64,000 nucleotides of DNA. Source: Sphingobium sp. GTDB taxonomy: Bacteria; Pseudomonadota; Alphaproteobacteria; Sphingomonadales; Sphingomonadaceae. The position numbers and the translations under genes are program-made. Under the pieces are notes generated by a model. That model searched no databases. It saw nothing but the letters and a program-made list of their open reading frames with translations, and was not told the origin of the DNA. Positions 43,448-52,328 of the stretch are shown here, one piece after another; position 1 is the first letter of the stretch; each line of letters opens with the position of its first letter. The stretch spans positions 27,734 through 91,733 of the forward strand of contig NZ_QFOA01000008.1 in the NCBI RefSeq assembly GCF_003248505.1, in the 5' to 3' direction.

Positions 43448-44212
43448 TCAGGCCGCGCCCGATTTCAGCACGAAGGGAATGTCCACGGTGCCGCGCACCC
43501 GCACCGGCTGGCCGCCGCGCAGGGTAGGCTTCCAGCGCCATCCCCTGACCGCATCGCGGGCCGCATCGTCGAGACGGGTAAAGCCGCTGCTTTGCGCGAT
43601 GCCGATGCTCTCGACCGATCCGTCGAGGTCGAGCACCAGCGCGAGCGAGACGGTGCCCTGCTCGCGCTTGCGGCGGCTTTCGATCGGATAGCGGGGCGGC
43701 TTGCCCGACACCATCTGCGCGCCGAGGTCGCTCGCCTGCACGATGGCGGGGGGCGCGGGCGGCGCCGGGGGCGAAGCGACCGGCGCGGGCGACGGCGGGG
43801 CGGCGGCGGGCGTTGCGGCGACCGCGACCGGAACGGGCGTGGTCTGCACTTGCGGCGTGACGGCAACGGGTGTCCGCACCATCGGCGCGGGAGCCGCGAC
43901 CTCCGGCTGCGCGGGGGGCGGGGGCGTATCGGCAGCAGGCGGCGGAGGGGACGGCGGCGTCAGGTTGACGACCGTGAGCTTGGCGTCCTGTCGCCTTTGC
44001 ACATCGTTGCGGACCTGGAGGAACAGGGCGAGGAGAAGCCCATGGGCAAGGACGATCGAGAGGATCGCCAGCAGGTTCGGGCGTGCATCCGACCCGTAGC
44101 GGGCGGCGGCGGGCGGCGCAGACGAAAAAGCGCGCCGAGGCTTCACCTGTTCGATGGGCTCGAACGGATCGGTCCGGTCGTCGTCTAACGCGCGGCTTGC
44201 GACTTGAAGCAT
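43448..44212 (-). CDS. tonB: Energy transducer TonB
   Basis: A 254-residue protein that passes proton-motive energy from ExbBD to outer membrane receptors. An N-terminal cytoplasmic segment of about 45 residues precedes one membrane helix (about 46-66). A long proline/alanine-rich spacer spans the periplasm, and the C-terminal TonB domain follows ([38 protein letters not shown], then GWRWKP). No exbB or exbD gene is next to it. piuC follows by four bases, and a Fur-like site lies upstream, which points to iron-dependent expression. Confidence 0.93.
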   Translation of the reverse strand: MLQVASRALDDDRTDPFEPIEQVKPRRAFSSAPPAAARYGSDARPNLLAILSIVLAHGLLLALFLQVRNDVQRRQDAKLTVVNLTPPSPPPPAADTPPPPAQPEVAAPAPMVRTPVAVTPQVQTTPVPVAVAATPAAAPPSPAPVASPPAPPAPPAIVQASDLGAQMVSGKPPRYPIESRRKREQGTVSLALVLDLDGSVESIGIAQSSGFTRLDDAARDAVRGWRWKPTLRGGQPVRVRGTVDIPFVLKSGAA

Positions 44213-44249
44213 GGCCTGCCTCCCTTCGCCGCCGCCATAACGCCAACAC

Positions 44250-44270
44250 TAATGCGAATCAATTGCGCTA
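44250..44270 (-). promoter_or_regulatory. Candidate Fur box upstream of tonB-piuC
   Basis: TAATGCGAATCAATTGCGCTA (44250-44270 on the plus strand) contains the GCGAAT-N-ATT type core seen in many proteobacterial Fur boxes, though the right half is shifted by one base. It lies 38-58 bases upstream of the tonB ATG. The neighbouring gene content (TonB, PiuC) is what Fur would be expected to control. Confidence 0.35.
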
Positions 44271-44271
44271 T

Positions 44272-44544
44272 TTAATCAGAGTTTTTCCTGCCTGCCCGGG
44301 CGAATAGCCAGCAGCGTATCGCGCTCGCCAGATTGGGGGTGGAGGATGCCGCCAGCCGGGCGGAGTCGATCCGGGCGATCAGGGCATTGATCGGCAGTTG
44401 CTCGTCCGCCGCAGCCCGGCGCAGCGCGTCCCAGAAGATCGGCTCCAGACTGATCGCAGTCTGGTGTCCGGCGATGGTGACACTGCGCTTGACCGGTGGC
44501 GCGAAGGGCGGCGCGGACGCCATGTCGGAGCCGCCCTCCCCCAT
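44272..44544 (-). CDS. Ribbon-helix-helix domain protein
   Basis: A 90-residue protein with the pattern KRSVTIAGHQTAISLEPIFWDALRRAAADEQLPINALIARID, matching the ribbon-helix-helix_4 family, in which a beta strand plus two helices forms a DNA-binding dimer. The ATG at 44544 overlaps the phaB TGA (ATGA), so the two are coupled; an internal ATG at 44523 is an alternative. It may autoregulate or regulate polyhydroxyalkanoate genes; that is inference from linkage only. No toxin-like gene is adjacent, so an antitoxin role is not supported. Confidence 0.75.
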   Translation of the reverse strand: MGEGGSDMASAPPFAPPVKRSVTIAGHQTAISLEPIFWDALRRAAADEQLPINALIARIDSARLAASSTPNLASAIRCWLFARAGRKNSD

Positions 44545-45266
44545 CAATACATATGCTGGCCGCCGTTGATCGACAGCGTGCTTCCCGTCACGAAGCCGCC
44601 ATCCTCGCTGCAAAGAAAGGCAACGCCGCGTGCGATTTCATGCGCCTGGCCCAAACGACCGACAGGAATCTTGGCCACGATCTTTTCCAGCACGGCGGAC
44701 GGAACGGCGGCGACCATGTCGGTGTCGACATAGCCGGGAGCGATGGCGTTGACGGTCACGCCGCTTTTCGCGCCTTCCTGCGCCAATGCCTTGGTAAAAC
44801 CATGGATGCCCGATTTGGCGGCGGCATAGTTCACCTGCCCATATTGGCCCGCCTGCCCGTTGATCGACCCGATATTGACGATGCGGCCCCAGCCCCGCTC
44901 GCGCATCCCGCCGAAGGTCGCCTTGGCCATGTTGAAGCAACCGCCGAGGTTGATCCGCATGACTTCGTTCCAGTCGTCGAAGCTCATATTGGCGAGCACG
45001 CCGTCGCGGGTGATGCCGGCATTGTTGACGACGATATCGATCGGCCCCAGATCCTGCGCCACCTGCGCGCAACCGTCGAGGCAGGCCTGGTGATCGCCCA
45101 CGTCCCACCGATAGGTCGCGATGCCGGTACGGTCGGTAAAGGCCTTGGCTCTTTCCTCATTCCCGCCATAGTTGGCAGCGACGGTATAGCCCATCTCCGT
45201 GAGCGCCAGGCTGATCGCTTCGCCGATGCCCCGCGTACCACCCGTCACGATCGCAACTCTCGACAT
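44544..45266 (-). CDS. phaB: Acetoacetyl-CoA reductase (polyhydroxybutyrate synthesis)
   Basis: A 240-residue NADPH-dependent short-chain dehydrogenase. The nucleotide motif TGGTRGIGEAIS, NNAGITRD, Ser/Tyr/Lys triad in NIGSINGQAGQYGQVNYAAAKSG (Tyr147, Lys151) and the C-terminal GFVTGSTLSINGGQHMY match PhaB rather than FabG. It makes 3-hydroxybutyryl-CoA for polyhydroxybutyrate. The polymerase phaC and thiolase phaA are not in the window. A ribbon-helix-helix gene overlaps its stop, and hemH lies 27 bases upstream. Confidence 0.93.
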   Translation of the reverse strand: MSRVAIVTGGTRGIGEAISLALTEMGYTVAANYGGNEERAKAFTDRTGIATYRWDVGDHQACLDGCAQVAQDLGPIDIVVNNAGITRDGVLANMSFDDWNEVMRINLGGCFNMAKATFGGMRERGWGRIVNIGSINGQAGQYGQVNYAAAKSGIHGFTKALAQEGAKSGVTVNAIAPGYVDTDMVAAVPSAVLEKIVAKIPVGRLGQAHEIARGVAFLCSEDGGFVTGSTLSINGGQHMY

Positions 45267-45293
45267 ATGCGCATCCTCTTTCTGGAAACAGGG

Positions 45294-46295
45294 TCAGTCC
45301 GTCCAACCCGACAGTTCTCGGCCCAGCAGCCTCTCGTACAGAGTGATAGCTTCGCCCGTCGCATTTAAACAGGGTAAATAGGCGAATTTCTCCCCGCCCT
45401 TCGCCAAAAAGGCATCCCTGGCCCGCAGCGCGATCTCTTCCAGCGTTTCAAGGCAGTCGGCGGCAAAACCCGGTGTCACGACAGCAACGTTCCGGACACC
45501 TTCGTCCACCAGTCTGGCAAGGGTCGATTCGGTTTCCGGCTCCAGCCATTTGGCGCGCCCGAAGCGGGACTGGAAGCTCATATGCACAGGCAGCGGCAAT
45601 GCCTCGCGCAGCAGGCGGACGGTCTTGACCGACTGGCAATGATAGGGATCGCCCAGATGCAGCGTGCGTTCGGGCATCCCGTGGAAGCTGGCCAGCAGCG
45701 CGTCGGGCGTGAAGTCGAGTGCGGCGAGGTGACCTTCGATCGACGCCCTGAGCGCGGCGATATAGGCGGGATCGTCATGATAGGGCGGCAAGGTGCGGAT
45801 GGCGGGCTGCCAGCGCATCGCCCCCAAGGCGGCGAAGGCGGCATCGTTGGCGGTAGCGGTCGTCGCGCCGCTATATTGGGGATAGAGCGGCGCCAGCAGG
45901 ATACGCTCGCACCCGGCCTGCTTCATCGCGGCGAGGCGCGAGGCGATGGAGGGGTTGCCGTAGCGCATCGCCCAGTCGACCAGCACCCCCTGGCCCAGCG
46001 CCTGCTGCACGCCGAAGGCCGTGTCGCGCGTGTGGAAGGCGAGCGGCGATCCCCTGTCCGTCCACACCTGCGCATAGGCGTGGGCGGACTTTTTGGGGCG
46101 CGTCGTGAGGATCACGCCGCGCAGGATCGGCTGCCATATGAGCCTGGGTATTTCGACCACGCGAGGGTCTGAGAGAAATTCGGCGAGGTAACGCTTCACC
46201 GACCCGGGATCGGGACCGTCGGGCGTGCCGAGGTTGATGAGGAGCACACCCACACGCGGTGCGGGGATGGCGGGATGTCCGGGGGGAAGGGTCAT
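45294..46295 (-). CDS. hemH: Ferrochelatase
   Basis: A 333-residue enzyme that inserts iron into protoporphyrin IX, the last step of heme synthesis. GVLLINLGTPDGPDPGSVKRYLAEFLSD, the catalytic histidine in LLASFHGMPERT, DPYHCQ, and SFQSRFGRAKWLEP with FAADCLETLEEI are all standard. The ATG at 46295 overlaps the stop of the upstream molybdenum hydroxylase subunit (ATGA). The longer frame upstream lies inside that gene. The linkage to a molybdenum enzyme is unusual but may be incidental. Confidence 0.95.
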   Translation of the reverse strand: MTLPPGHPAIPAPRVGVLLINLGTPDGPDPGSVKRYLAEFLSDPRVVEIPRLIWQPILRGVILTTRPKKSAHAYAQVWTDRGSPLAFHTRDTAFGVQQALGQGVLVDWAMRYGNPSIASRLAAMKQAGCERILLAPLYPQYSGATTATANDAAFAALGAMRWQPAIRTLPPYHDDPAYIAALRASIEGHLAALDFTPDALLASFHGMPERTLHLGDPYHCQSVKTVRLLREALPLPVHMSFQSRFGRAKWLEPETESTLARLVDEGVRNVAVVTPGFAADCLETLEEIALRARDAFLAKGGEKFAYLPCLNATGEAITLYERLLGRELSGWTD

Positions 46296-48574
46296 GCCAC
46301 GGCTCCTAGGGGAAGCGAGCGCAGCCTTTGCCCTGTCCATGTGTACAGGGCGTTGGCGATGGCGGGCGCGACCAGCGGCGCGGCCACGTCCACCACGCCC
46401 ACCGGCGGCGCGGTGCTGCGGATGAGTTCGACGGTGACTTCGCCCACATCGCCAAGGCGGGGCAGGCCCATGCGGCCGAGGATCGCGCGGGTGGGAAGGC
46501 CCTTCGCATAGGGCACCGATGCGCCGGTGGCATATGCCAGGCCGTAGAGCAGGCCGCGTTCGACTTGCTGGCGCACGATGTCGGGATTGACGGCGTCGCC
46601 CGCATCGATGGCGGCGACGATGCGACTGACGTTGACGCGCGCTCCGGCCATTTCCGCCTCCACCATCACCGCGCCATAGGCCCCGCCGCCCATATGCGCG
46701 GCGATCCCCTGCCCGCTGCCGGCGATGCCGCCCTGCCACCCACCCATCGCGGCGGCGGTGGACAGGCAATGGGCGAGACGCGGATTGCCGCCCAGCATCT
46801 GGATGCGGAAGGACAGCGCCTCGATCTTGGCGAGATGGGCGAGTTCGTCGATGAAGCATTCGGTGAAGAACGCCCCGTGCAGCCGCGCATTGCCGGGCGC
46901 GAAGCCAAGGGCCAAGCCGACATCCGCCGGATAGTGATCGACCGCCCAGTTGGGAACGGCATAGGGCAGCGCCATGCCCGCGACGGCAAGCCGCGAGGCG
47001 GCGTCGGCAGCCCCGGCGGCGGCCTGCGCAGGGGTCTTGCGGTCGGCGATGCGAGCCCATGTCTGCGTCATGGCGCAGGGTGCAGCGACCTTCGCCTGCC
47101 AGCCTTCGATCGCGCCGTTGCGCCCGAGCTTGGCGGCCATGCGCGCACGGGCCGGAGCGGTGGGGCGATCCTGGATCACATCTTCCGCCCGCGACCAGAG
47201 AAGCTGCACCGGGCGGCCCATATCCTTTGAGAGCAAAGCGGCCTGGACGCCCGCGTCCCAGTCCATCGCCCGCCCGAACGATCCGCCCGCGTGCAGCGGA
47301 TAAAGCGTGACCGCATCGGCAGGCAGGCCAAGCGCGTCGGCGATGGCGGTGCGGGCAAGGCCGGGGGCCTGTGTCGCCATCCAGACCTCCGCCCCCTGCG
47401 CCGTCACGCGCGCTGTGGCGCAGGGCGGTTCGAGTGCGAGGTGCATCCCGGCGTCGACCTGATATTCGCTGGCAAGAATGGTCGCCTTATCGAACACCGG
47501 AAGGAGATCGCCCTGCGCATAAAGGCGCTGGCCCGCACTGCCGGAGAAAGCCGCTTCGAGTGCGGCGTCGATCCCGTCGCTGTCCACGGGCTTGCCGCGC
47601 AGGGTGAAGACCGGATCGGCAAGGTCGAGCGCCTTGTTCGCCGCCCACCAGTTGCTCGCCACCGCCGCGACCCAGCGCTCCTGCTTGACGAGTTTCAGGA
47701 AGCCGGTGACGCGGGCGGGCGCCCGCTCGTCGAGACCCGCGAGGGTCGCGTCACCGATAGGCCCCTGCCGGATCGAGGCGAAGACCATGTCGGGCAGGCG
47801 GATGTCGGCGGCGAAATTATGGCTACCGTCAATCTTGGACGGGGTGTCGAGGCGGGGCAAGTCCTGGCCCGACAGGCGACCGTCCTGCCCCTGGCGATAG
47901 GGGAGGATCGCAGGCAGATCGAAGCCGGTCGCCTCGCCCGCCACGTCGCCGATCTTCATGCGGCGGTCGGCCCCATCGGTGATAAGGCCGTCCTGAATGT
48001 CGCAGCTTTCCCACGGAATTGCCCAGCGCGCTGCCGCCGCCTTGCACAGCAGAACCCGCGCCGCCGCCCCCGCATCGCGGCACGCGTCGTGAAACATAGG
48101 GACCGAGGTGCCGCCGCCCGTCAGCATCAGCGCGCTGCGGATCGCATATTGATCGATCGCCCAGTCCCCCGCCCCGCCCAAAAGGCGCGTCCAGTCGCTC
48201 GCGAGCCAGTCCTTTGCCAGTAGCGTGTTCGCGTAGAGCGGGCCGATGGGTGCGCTTTGCACCGCCACCGTGCGCCAGTCGGCGCCCAGTTCGTCGGCGA
48301 CGATCTGCGGCAGCAAGGTCGTGACGCCCTGCCCCATTTCGGTCTGCGGCACCACGACGATCACCTGCCCCGACCGGTCGATCTTGAGAAAAGCGTCGAA
48401 CACGGTTTCGTCCGGCCCGGCGTTGAGATTGGGTCGATAATTGCGCGGCCACACGCCCCATGCGACCAGCAGTCCAGCCACCGCGCCGCCGCCGATCAGC
48501 AGGCTGCGGCGGTCGATACCCTTTGTCCCTGTCGCACCCGGCCCTGCCGTGCGCTTTCGCGGTAAACGCCCCAT
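46292..48574 (-). CDS. Tat-exported molybdopterin-binding aldehyde/xanthine oxidase-type subunit (IorB-like)
   Basis: A 760-residue large subunit of a molybdenum hydroxylase. A twin-arginine signal (DRRSLLIGGGAVAGLL, about residues 21-36) directs Tat export, so it acts in the periplasm. The early segment TEMGQGVTTLLPQIVADELG and the later SGQGIAAHMGGGAYG and AIDAGDAVNPDIVRQQVE segments match the isoquinoline 1-oxidoreductase beta family. The [2Fe-2S] partner subunit (IorA type) and a cytochrome subunit are absent next to it. hemH overlaps its stop. The ATG at 48574 lacks a clear ribosome-binding site, so the start is less certain. The substrate is unknown. Confidence 0.9.
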   Translation of the reverse strand: MGRLPRKRTAGPGATGTKGIDRRSLLIGGGAVAGLLVAWGVWPRNYRPNLNAGPDETVFDAFLKIDRSGQVIVVVPQTEMGQGVTTLLPQIVADELGADWRTVAVQSAPIGPLYANTLLAKDWLASDWTRLLGGAGDWAIDQYAIRSALMLTGGGTSVPMFHDACRDAGAAARVLLCKAAAARWAIPWESCDIQDGLITDGADRRMKIGDVAGEATGFDLPAILPYRQGQDGRLSGQDLPRLDTPSKIDGSHNFAADIRLPDMVFASIRQGPIGDATLAGLDERAPARVTGFLKLVKQERWVAAVASNWWAANKALDLADPVFTLRGKPVDSDGIDAALEAAFSGSAGQRLYAQGDLLPVFDKATILASEYQVDAGMHLALEPPCATARVTAQGAEVWMATQAPGLARTAIADALGLPADAVTLYPLHAGGSFGRAMDWDAGVQAALLSKDMGRPVQLLWSRAEDVIQDRPTAPARARMAAKLGRNGAIEGWQAKVAAPCAMTQTWARIADRKTPAQAAAGAADAASRLAVAGMALPYAVPNWAVDHYPADVGLALGFAPGNARLHGAFFTECFIDELAHLAKIEALSFRIQMLGGNPRLAHCLSTAAAMGGWQGGIAGSGQGIAAHMGGGAYGAVMVEAEMAGARVNVSRIVAAIDAGDAVNPDIVRQQVERGLLYGLAYATGASVPYAKGLPTRAILGRMGLPRLGDVGEVTVELIRSTAPPVGVVDVAAPLVAPAIANALYTWTGQRLRSLPLGAVA

Positions 48575-48613
48575 GGGAGGACTGATAGAGGCGGGCGGCG
48601 GCGATGCCTAGCG

Positions 48614-49048
48614 CTATTGCGGCGAAATCGGCGTGACGCCCAAACGCGGAATTTCGATCGCCGGGCAGCGATCCATCACGACCTTGAGCCCGGCGGCTTC
48701 GGCGCGGGCGGCGGCAGCTTCGTTAACCACGCCGATCTGCATCCAGACCGACTTGGCGCCCGCCGCAATCGCGTCGTCCACCGCATCGCCAGCCGCTTCG
48801 CTGCGGCGGAAGATGTCGACCATGTCGATGGGCACGCCGATGTCGGACAGACGGCCCCAGACGAATTCGCCGTGCACATGCTCGCCCGCCAGTTGCGGGT
48901 TCACCGGCAGGACGCGGTAGCCATGGTGCTGAAGAAAGGCCATGACCGAATAGCTGGGCCGGTCGGGCCGGTCGGATATGCCGACGAGCGCGACGGTGCG
49001 GGTTTCGTCCAGCAGGGCGGCGATATCCTGCGCTACGGTAAGGGGCAT
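48614..49048 (-). CDS. CoA-binding protein (YccU-like)
   Basis: A 144-residue single-domain Rossmann protein of the CoA-binding family. [34 protein letters not shown] and the later [30 protein letters not shown] match the YccU type. It may bind CoA or an acyl-CoA and regulate acylation; the exact role is unknown. The ATG at 49048 has AGGAG eight bases upstream. The molybdenum hydroxylase gene starts 39 bases after its stop. Confidence 0.92.
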   Translation of the reverse strand: MPLTVAQDIAALLDETRTVALVGISDRPDRPSYSVMAFLQHHGYRVLPVNPQLAGEHVHGEFVWGRLSDIGVPIDMVDIFRRSEAAGDAVDDAIAAGAKSVWMQIGVVNEAAAARAEAAGLKVVMDRCPAIEIPRLGVTPISPQ

Positions 49049-49193
49049 GACGTGTCTCCTTCCCACACAAGATGGGACGCCGACAACGGGGCACAAGCGA
49101 TAGCGGCACCGGTGCGCGGATCAAGCGCCGGGCAATGCTCGATATCGGACCGGCCGATGCCGATTCACCGCAGGCAGGACGGCGACGCCCTTT

Positions 49194-50156
49194 TCAGTTG
49201 GCCTTCAGCCATTCCGCGACCTTGCGCGCGACGGCCATGAAGGCGTCGGCATGGGGGCCCTCCCCCACCGCCGGAGGATCGCCCGCGTCGGAGCGGCGGC
49301 GGATGTCGATGGCGAGCGGGATGCGCCCCAGGAAGGGCGCGGACATGTCGCCCGCCGCATTCTCCGCCCCGCCCTGGCCGAAAGGGTCGGAGATTTCGCC
49401 GCAATGGGGACAGGCATAGCCCGCCATATTTTCCACGACGCCCACGATGGGCACGCCCGCCTGATCGAACAGGCTGACCGCACGGGTCGCGTCGATGAGG
49501 GCGAGGTCCTGCGGCGTGGAGACGATGACGGCACCGGCAGGCTTGTGCTTCTGCACCATCGACAGCTGAATGTCGCCGGTGCCGGGAGGCATGTCGACGA
49601 CCAGCAGTTCGACCTCTCCCCAGTCGGCGTCGATGAGCTGTCCGAGCGCATTGCCCGCCATCGGCCCGCGCCAGGCGAGCGCCTTCCCCGGCTCCACGAG
49701 GTGCGCCATCGACAGCATCGGGATGTCGCACACGCCGCTGACGGGCACGAGCTTCTTGTCGTGGGCGACGGGCTTGCGGTCCTCGCTCCCCATGAGCTTC
49801 GCCTGCGAGGGACCGTAGATGTCGGCGTCGACAAGCCCGACTTTCACGCCCAGGCGGTGCAGGGCGACGGCGAGGTTGGCCGACAGGGTCGACTTGCCCA
49901 CCCCGCCCTTGCCCGACGCGACCGCGAGGATGCGCAGCGCCTTGCGCTCCGCCGTTTCGACGATGCGTACGTCGCCGATGCCGGGAACGGTAAGGCCGCC
50001 CTCGCGGATCGCGGCGACCAGCCCTTCGCGCTGCCGGGCGCTGAGGCCCGCCACGTCGAGGACCAGCGTCATCACGCCGTCCTTCACGCGCGGGGCGCTG
50101 GCGCGTCCGTCGGTGAGGGCGGAAAGGCGGGCGGCAAAATCGGCAAGATCGGTCAT
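49194..50156 (-). CDS. apbC: Mrp/NBP35 family iron-sulfur carrier ATPase
   Basis: A 320-residue P-loop ATPase that carries [4Fe-4S] clusters. An N-terminal MIP18/DUF59-like domain (to about residue 70) precedes the deviant Walker A SGKGGVGKST, and LLVVDMPPGTGD and GYACPHCGEISDPFGQGG carry the Walker B and cluster-binding CxxC. It probably serves Fe-S proteins such as IspH, FdxA or the missing [2Fe-2S] partner of the molybdenum enzyme, but that is inference. It is divergent from hflK with a 74-base gap. Confidence 0.95.
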   Translation of the reverse strand: MTDLADFAARLSALTDGRASAPRVKDGVMTLVLDVAGLSARQREGLVAAIREGGLTVPGIGDVRIVETAERKALRILAVASGKGGVGKSTLSANLAVALHRLGVKVGLVDADIYGPSQAKLMGSEDRKPVAHDKKLVPVSGVCDIPMLSMAHLVEPGKALAWRGPMAGNALGQLIDADWGEVELLVVDMPPGTGDIQLSMVQKHKPAGAVIVSTPQDLALIDATRAVSLFDQAGVPIVGVVENMAGYACPHCGEISDPFGQGGAENAAGDMSAPFLGRIPLAIDIRRRSDAGDPPAVGEGPHADAFMAVARKVAEWLKAN

Positions 50157-50215
50157 GGCGGGACCCTCTAGGAAATTATCGCGGCCATGGGCACTGTTTT
50201 TCGGAACGCCATCTA

Positions 50216-50225
50216 CCTATACAAG
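50216..50225 (+). promoter_or_regulatory. Possible RpoH-type -10 element for hflKC
   Basis: CCTATACAAG lies just before the annotated hflK ATG and resembles the alphaproteobacterial heat-shock -10 pattern CyTATnTnnG with one mismatch. The expected -35 CTTG at 17-18 bases upstream is only CTGT. If real, transcription would start close to base 50231. Confidence 0.22.
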
Positions 50226-50230
50226 ATGCC

Positions 50231-51355
50231 ATGACAGGAAAATTCGGGTGGATACCCGCGATCGCAGCGATGGTCCAAGGCCCCTGGGGGGGCAAGAGTG
50301 ACGGACCGGATGGAGACGGCAAGACAGGCGGCGACAGCGGCCCGCGCAATCCGTGGACCCAACCCGGTCGCCCCGGCGGCCCGCAGAAAGGCCCCTCCGC
50401 GATCGAGGAACTGCTGCGGCGCGGGCGCGAAAGCTTCGGCAACAACGGCGGCAATGGCGGGGGCGGGTTCGGCGGAATGCCCCCGCGCGCGTCCGGCAAG
50501 GCACTGTGGCCGATCGCCATCGGCATCATCGTGGTGCTGTGGCTGGTGCTGACCAGTTTCCATCGCGTCGGTCCGCAGGAACGCGGCGTCGTCACGCTGC
50601 TCGGCAAATACAGCCGGACCCTGACCCCCGGCATCAGCCTGACGCTCCCCGCCCCGTTCGAGGCGGTGACGACCGTGGATGTCGAGGAAATCCGCACGAT
50701 CGACATCGGATCGGTCAGCGCGGAGGCGGAAAATCTGGTGCTGACCGGCGACCAGAACATCATCGACCTCGCCTATTCGGTGCGTTGGAACATCCGCAAT
50801 CCCGAACTCTACCTGTTCCAGCTTTCGGACCCCGACGCGACCGTGCGCGAAGTCGCCGAAAGCGCAATGCGCGCCGTGCTGGCGAGCGTCAGCCTGGACG
50901 ACGCGCTGGGCGCTGGCCGCACCAGCATCGAGCAGCAGGTCGAACAGCGGATGCAGGACATTCTCGACGGCTATAAATCGGGCATCCGTATCCAGGGCGT
51001 CGCGATCAAGCAGGCCGATCCGCCAACCGCCGTCAATGATGCGTTCAAGGCGGTGTCCGCGGCGCAGCAGACCGCGCAGACCTACCTCAACGAGGCGCGC
51101 GCCGCCGCCCAGCAGGTGACGGCCAAGGCGCAGGGCGAAGCCGCCGCCTTCGACAAGGTGTACGAGCAATACCGGCTGTCGCCCGAAGTCACGCGGCGGC
51201 GCATGTATTATGAAACCATGGAAGGCGTGCTGTCGAACGTCGACAAGACCATCGTCGAAGGAAACAATGTGACGCCCTATCTGCCGCTGCCCGAACTCAA
51301 GAAGCGCGCGCAGGCCGCCCCGGCGGACAGCGCCGCAAGCGAGGGGAACCGCTGA
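50231..51355 (+). CDS. hflK: FtsH protease activity modulator HflK
   Basis: A 374-residue single-pass membrane protein of the SPFH (prohibitin) family that, with HflC, encloses FtsH. The N-terminus is glycine/proline-rich and cytoplasmic (PWTQPGRPGGPQKGPSAIEELLRRG), one membrane helix lies near residue 95-112, and the SPFH and coiled-coil domains follow (EAQILLNEA-type pattern TYLNEARAAAQQVTAKAQGEA). The ATG at 50231 has no clear ribosome-binding site; an in-frame ATG at 50273 would also give a normal HflK start. hflC begins at its stop. Confidence 0.93.
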   Translation: MTGKFGWIPAIAAMVQGPWGGKSDGPDGDGKTGGDSGPRNPWTQPGRPGGPQKGPSAIEELLRRGRESFGNNGGNGGGGFGGMPPRASGKALWPIAIGIIVVLWLVLTSFHRVGPQERGVVTLLGKYSRTLTPGISLTLPAPFEAVTTVDVEEIRTIDIGSVSAEAENLVLTGDQNIIDLAYSVRWNIRNPELYLFQLSDPDATVREVAESAMRAVLASVSLDDALGAGRTSIEQQVEQRMQDILDGYKSGIRIQGVAIKQADPPTAVNDAFKAVSAAQQTAQTYLNEARAAAQQVTAKAQGEAAAFDKVYEQYRLSPEVTRRRMYYETMEGVLSNVDKTIVEGNNVTPYLPLPELKKRAQAAPADSAASEGNR

Positions 51356-52200
51356 TGGGCATCGCACGTCATCCCGTCGCGCTGGCGCTGATCGCGCTGT
51401 TCGCGCTGATCCTGCTGGGCAGCACCATCGCCATCGTGCCCGAAACCAAACAGGGCGTCGTGGTCCGCTTCGGCGATCCCAAGGCGATCATCAACCGCTA
51501 CCGCGCGAACGAAAGCTTCGGCAACACCGGCGCCGGCATCATCATGCGCGTGCCCTTCGTCGACCAGATCGTCTGGATCGACAAGCGGGTTCTGTCGGTC
51601 GAAATGGAGCGGCAGCAGGTGCTTTCGACCGATCAGCTGCGGCTTCAGGTCGACGCCTTCGCCCGCTATCGCATCGTCGATCCGCTGCGCATGTACATCG
51701 CCGCGGGGAGCGAGGAACGCGTGTCCGACGCGCTCCGCCCGATCCTGGGGTCGGCGCTGCGCAACGAACTGGGCAAGCGGCCCTTCGCCGCGCTGCTCAG
51801 CCCCGAGCGGGGGCAGGTGATGCAGAATATCGAAACCGGCCTCAACCGCGTCGCCCGCCAATATGGCGCAGAGATCGTCGATGTGCGGATCAAGCGCGCC
51901 GACCTGCCCGACGGCACCCCGCTGGAAAGCGCGTTCACGCGGATGCGCACCGCGCGCGAGCAGGAAGCGCTGACCATCCGGGCGCAGGGCGCGAAGCAGG
52001 CACAGATCATCCGCGCCGAAGCGGACGCCAACGCGGCGCGCATCTATGCCGAAAGCTATGGCAAGGACCCGCAATTCTACGACTTCTACCGGGCCATGCA
52101 GAGCTATCGCTATACCTTCTCGCCCGACCGGACCGGGCAGACGAACATCATCCTTTCGCCCGACAACGAGTTCCTGAAACAATTCCAGGGACGGCGCTGA
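51355..52200 (+). CDS. hflC: FtsH protease activity modulator HflC
   Basis: A 281-residue partner of HflK with an N-terminal membrane helix (about 8-27), the SPFH domain (FVDQIVWIDKRVLSVEMERQQVLS) and a C-terminal coiled coil (IRAEADANAARIYAESYG). The TGATG junction means its ATG uses the last base of the hflK stop, indicating coupling. degP follows after 128 bases, an order common in alphaproteobacteria. Confidence 0.95.
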   Translation: MGIARHPVALALIALFALILLGSTIAIVPETKQGVVVRFGDPKAIINRYRANESFGNTGAGIIMRVPFVDQIVWIDKRVLSVEMERQQVLSTDQLRLQVDAFARYRIVDPLRMYIAAGSEERVSDALRPILGSALRNELGKRPFAALLSPERGQVMQNIETGLNRVARQYGAEIVDVRIKRADLPDGTPLESAFTRMRTAREQEALTIRAQGAKQAQIIRAEADANAARIYAESYGKDPQFYDFYRAMQSYRYTFSPDRTGQTNIILSPDNEFLKQFQGRR

Positions 52201-52220
52201 ACGCCGCCCCGGATCATTAC

Positions 52221-52246
52221 GGAACCAGCGTCATTCAAAGAGGGTT
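52221..52246 (+). promoter_or_regulatory. Candidate EcfG-type promoter for degP
   Basis: GGAAC at 52221-52225 and GGTT at 52243-52246 are 17 bases apart, matching the EcfG consensus GGAAC-N16/17-CGTT except for one base. The transcript would start near 52253, about 75 bases before the GTG start. The same GGAAC/GGTT pair precedes the entericidin-like gene with a 16-base spacing. Confidence 0.45.
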
Positions 52247-52328
52247 AAGGCAAGGCGGCGCATTTACAGGATCAGAAGAGAAGAGTCCCGCCCTGTCATT
52301 CCCCAAGATCTGAAAAGGACCGTCACGA

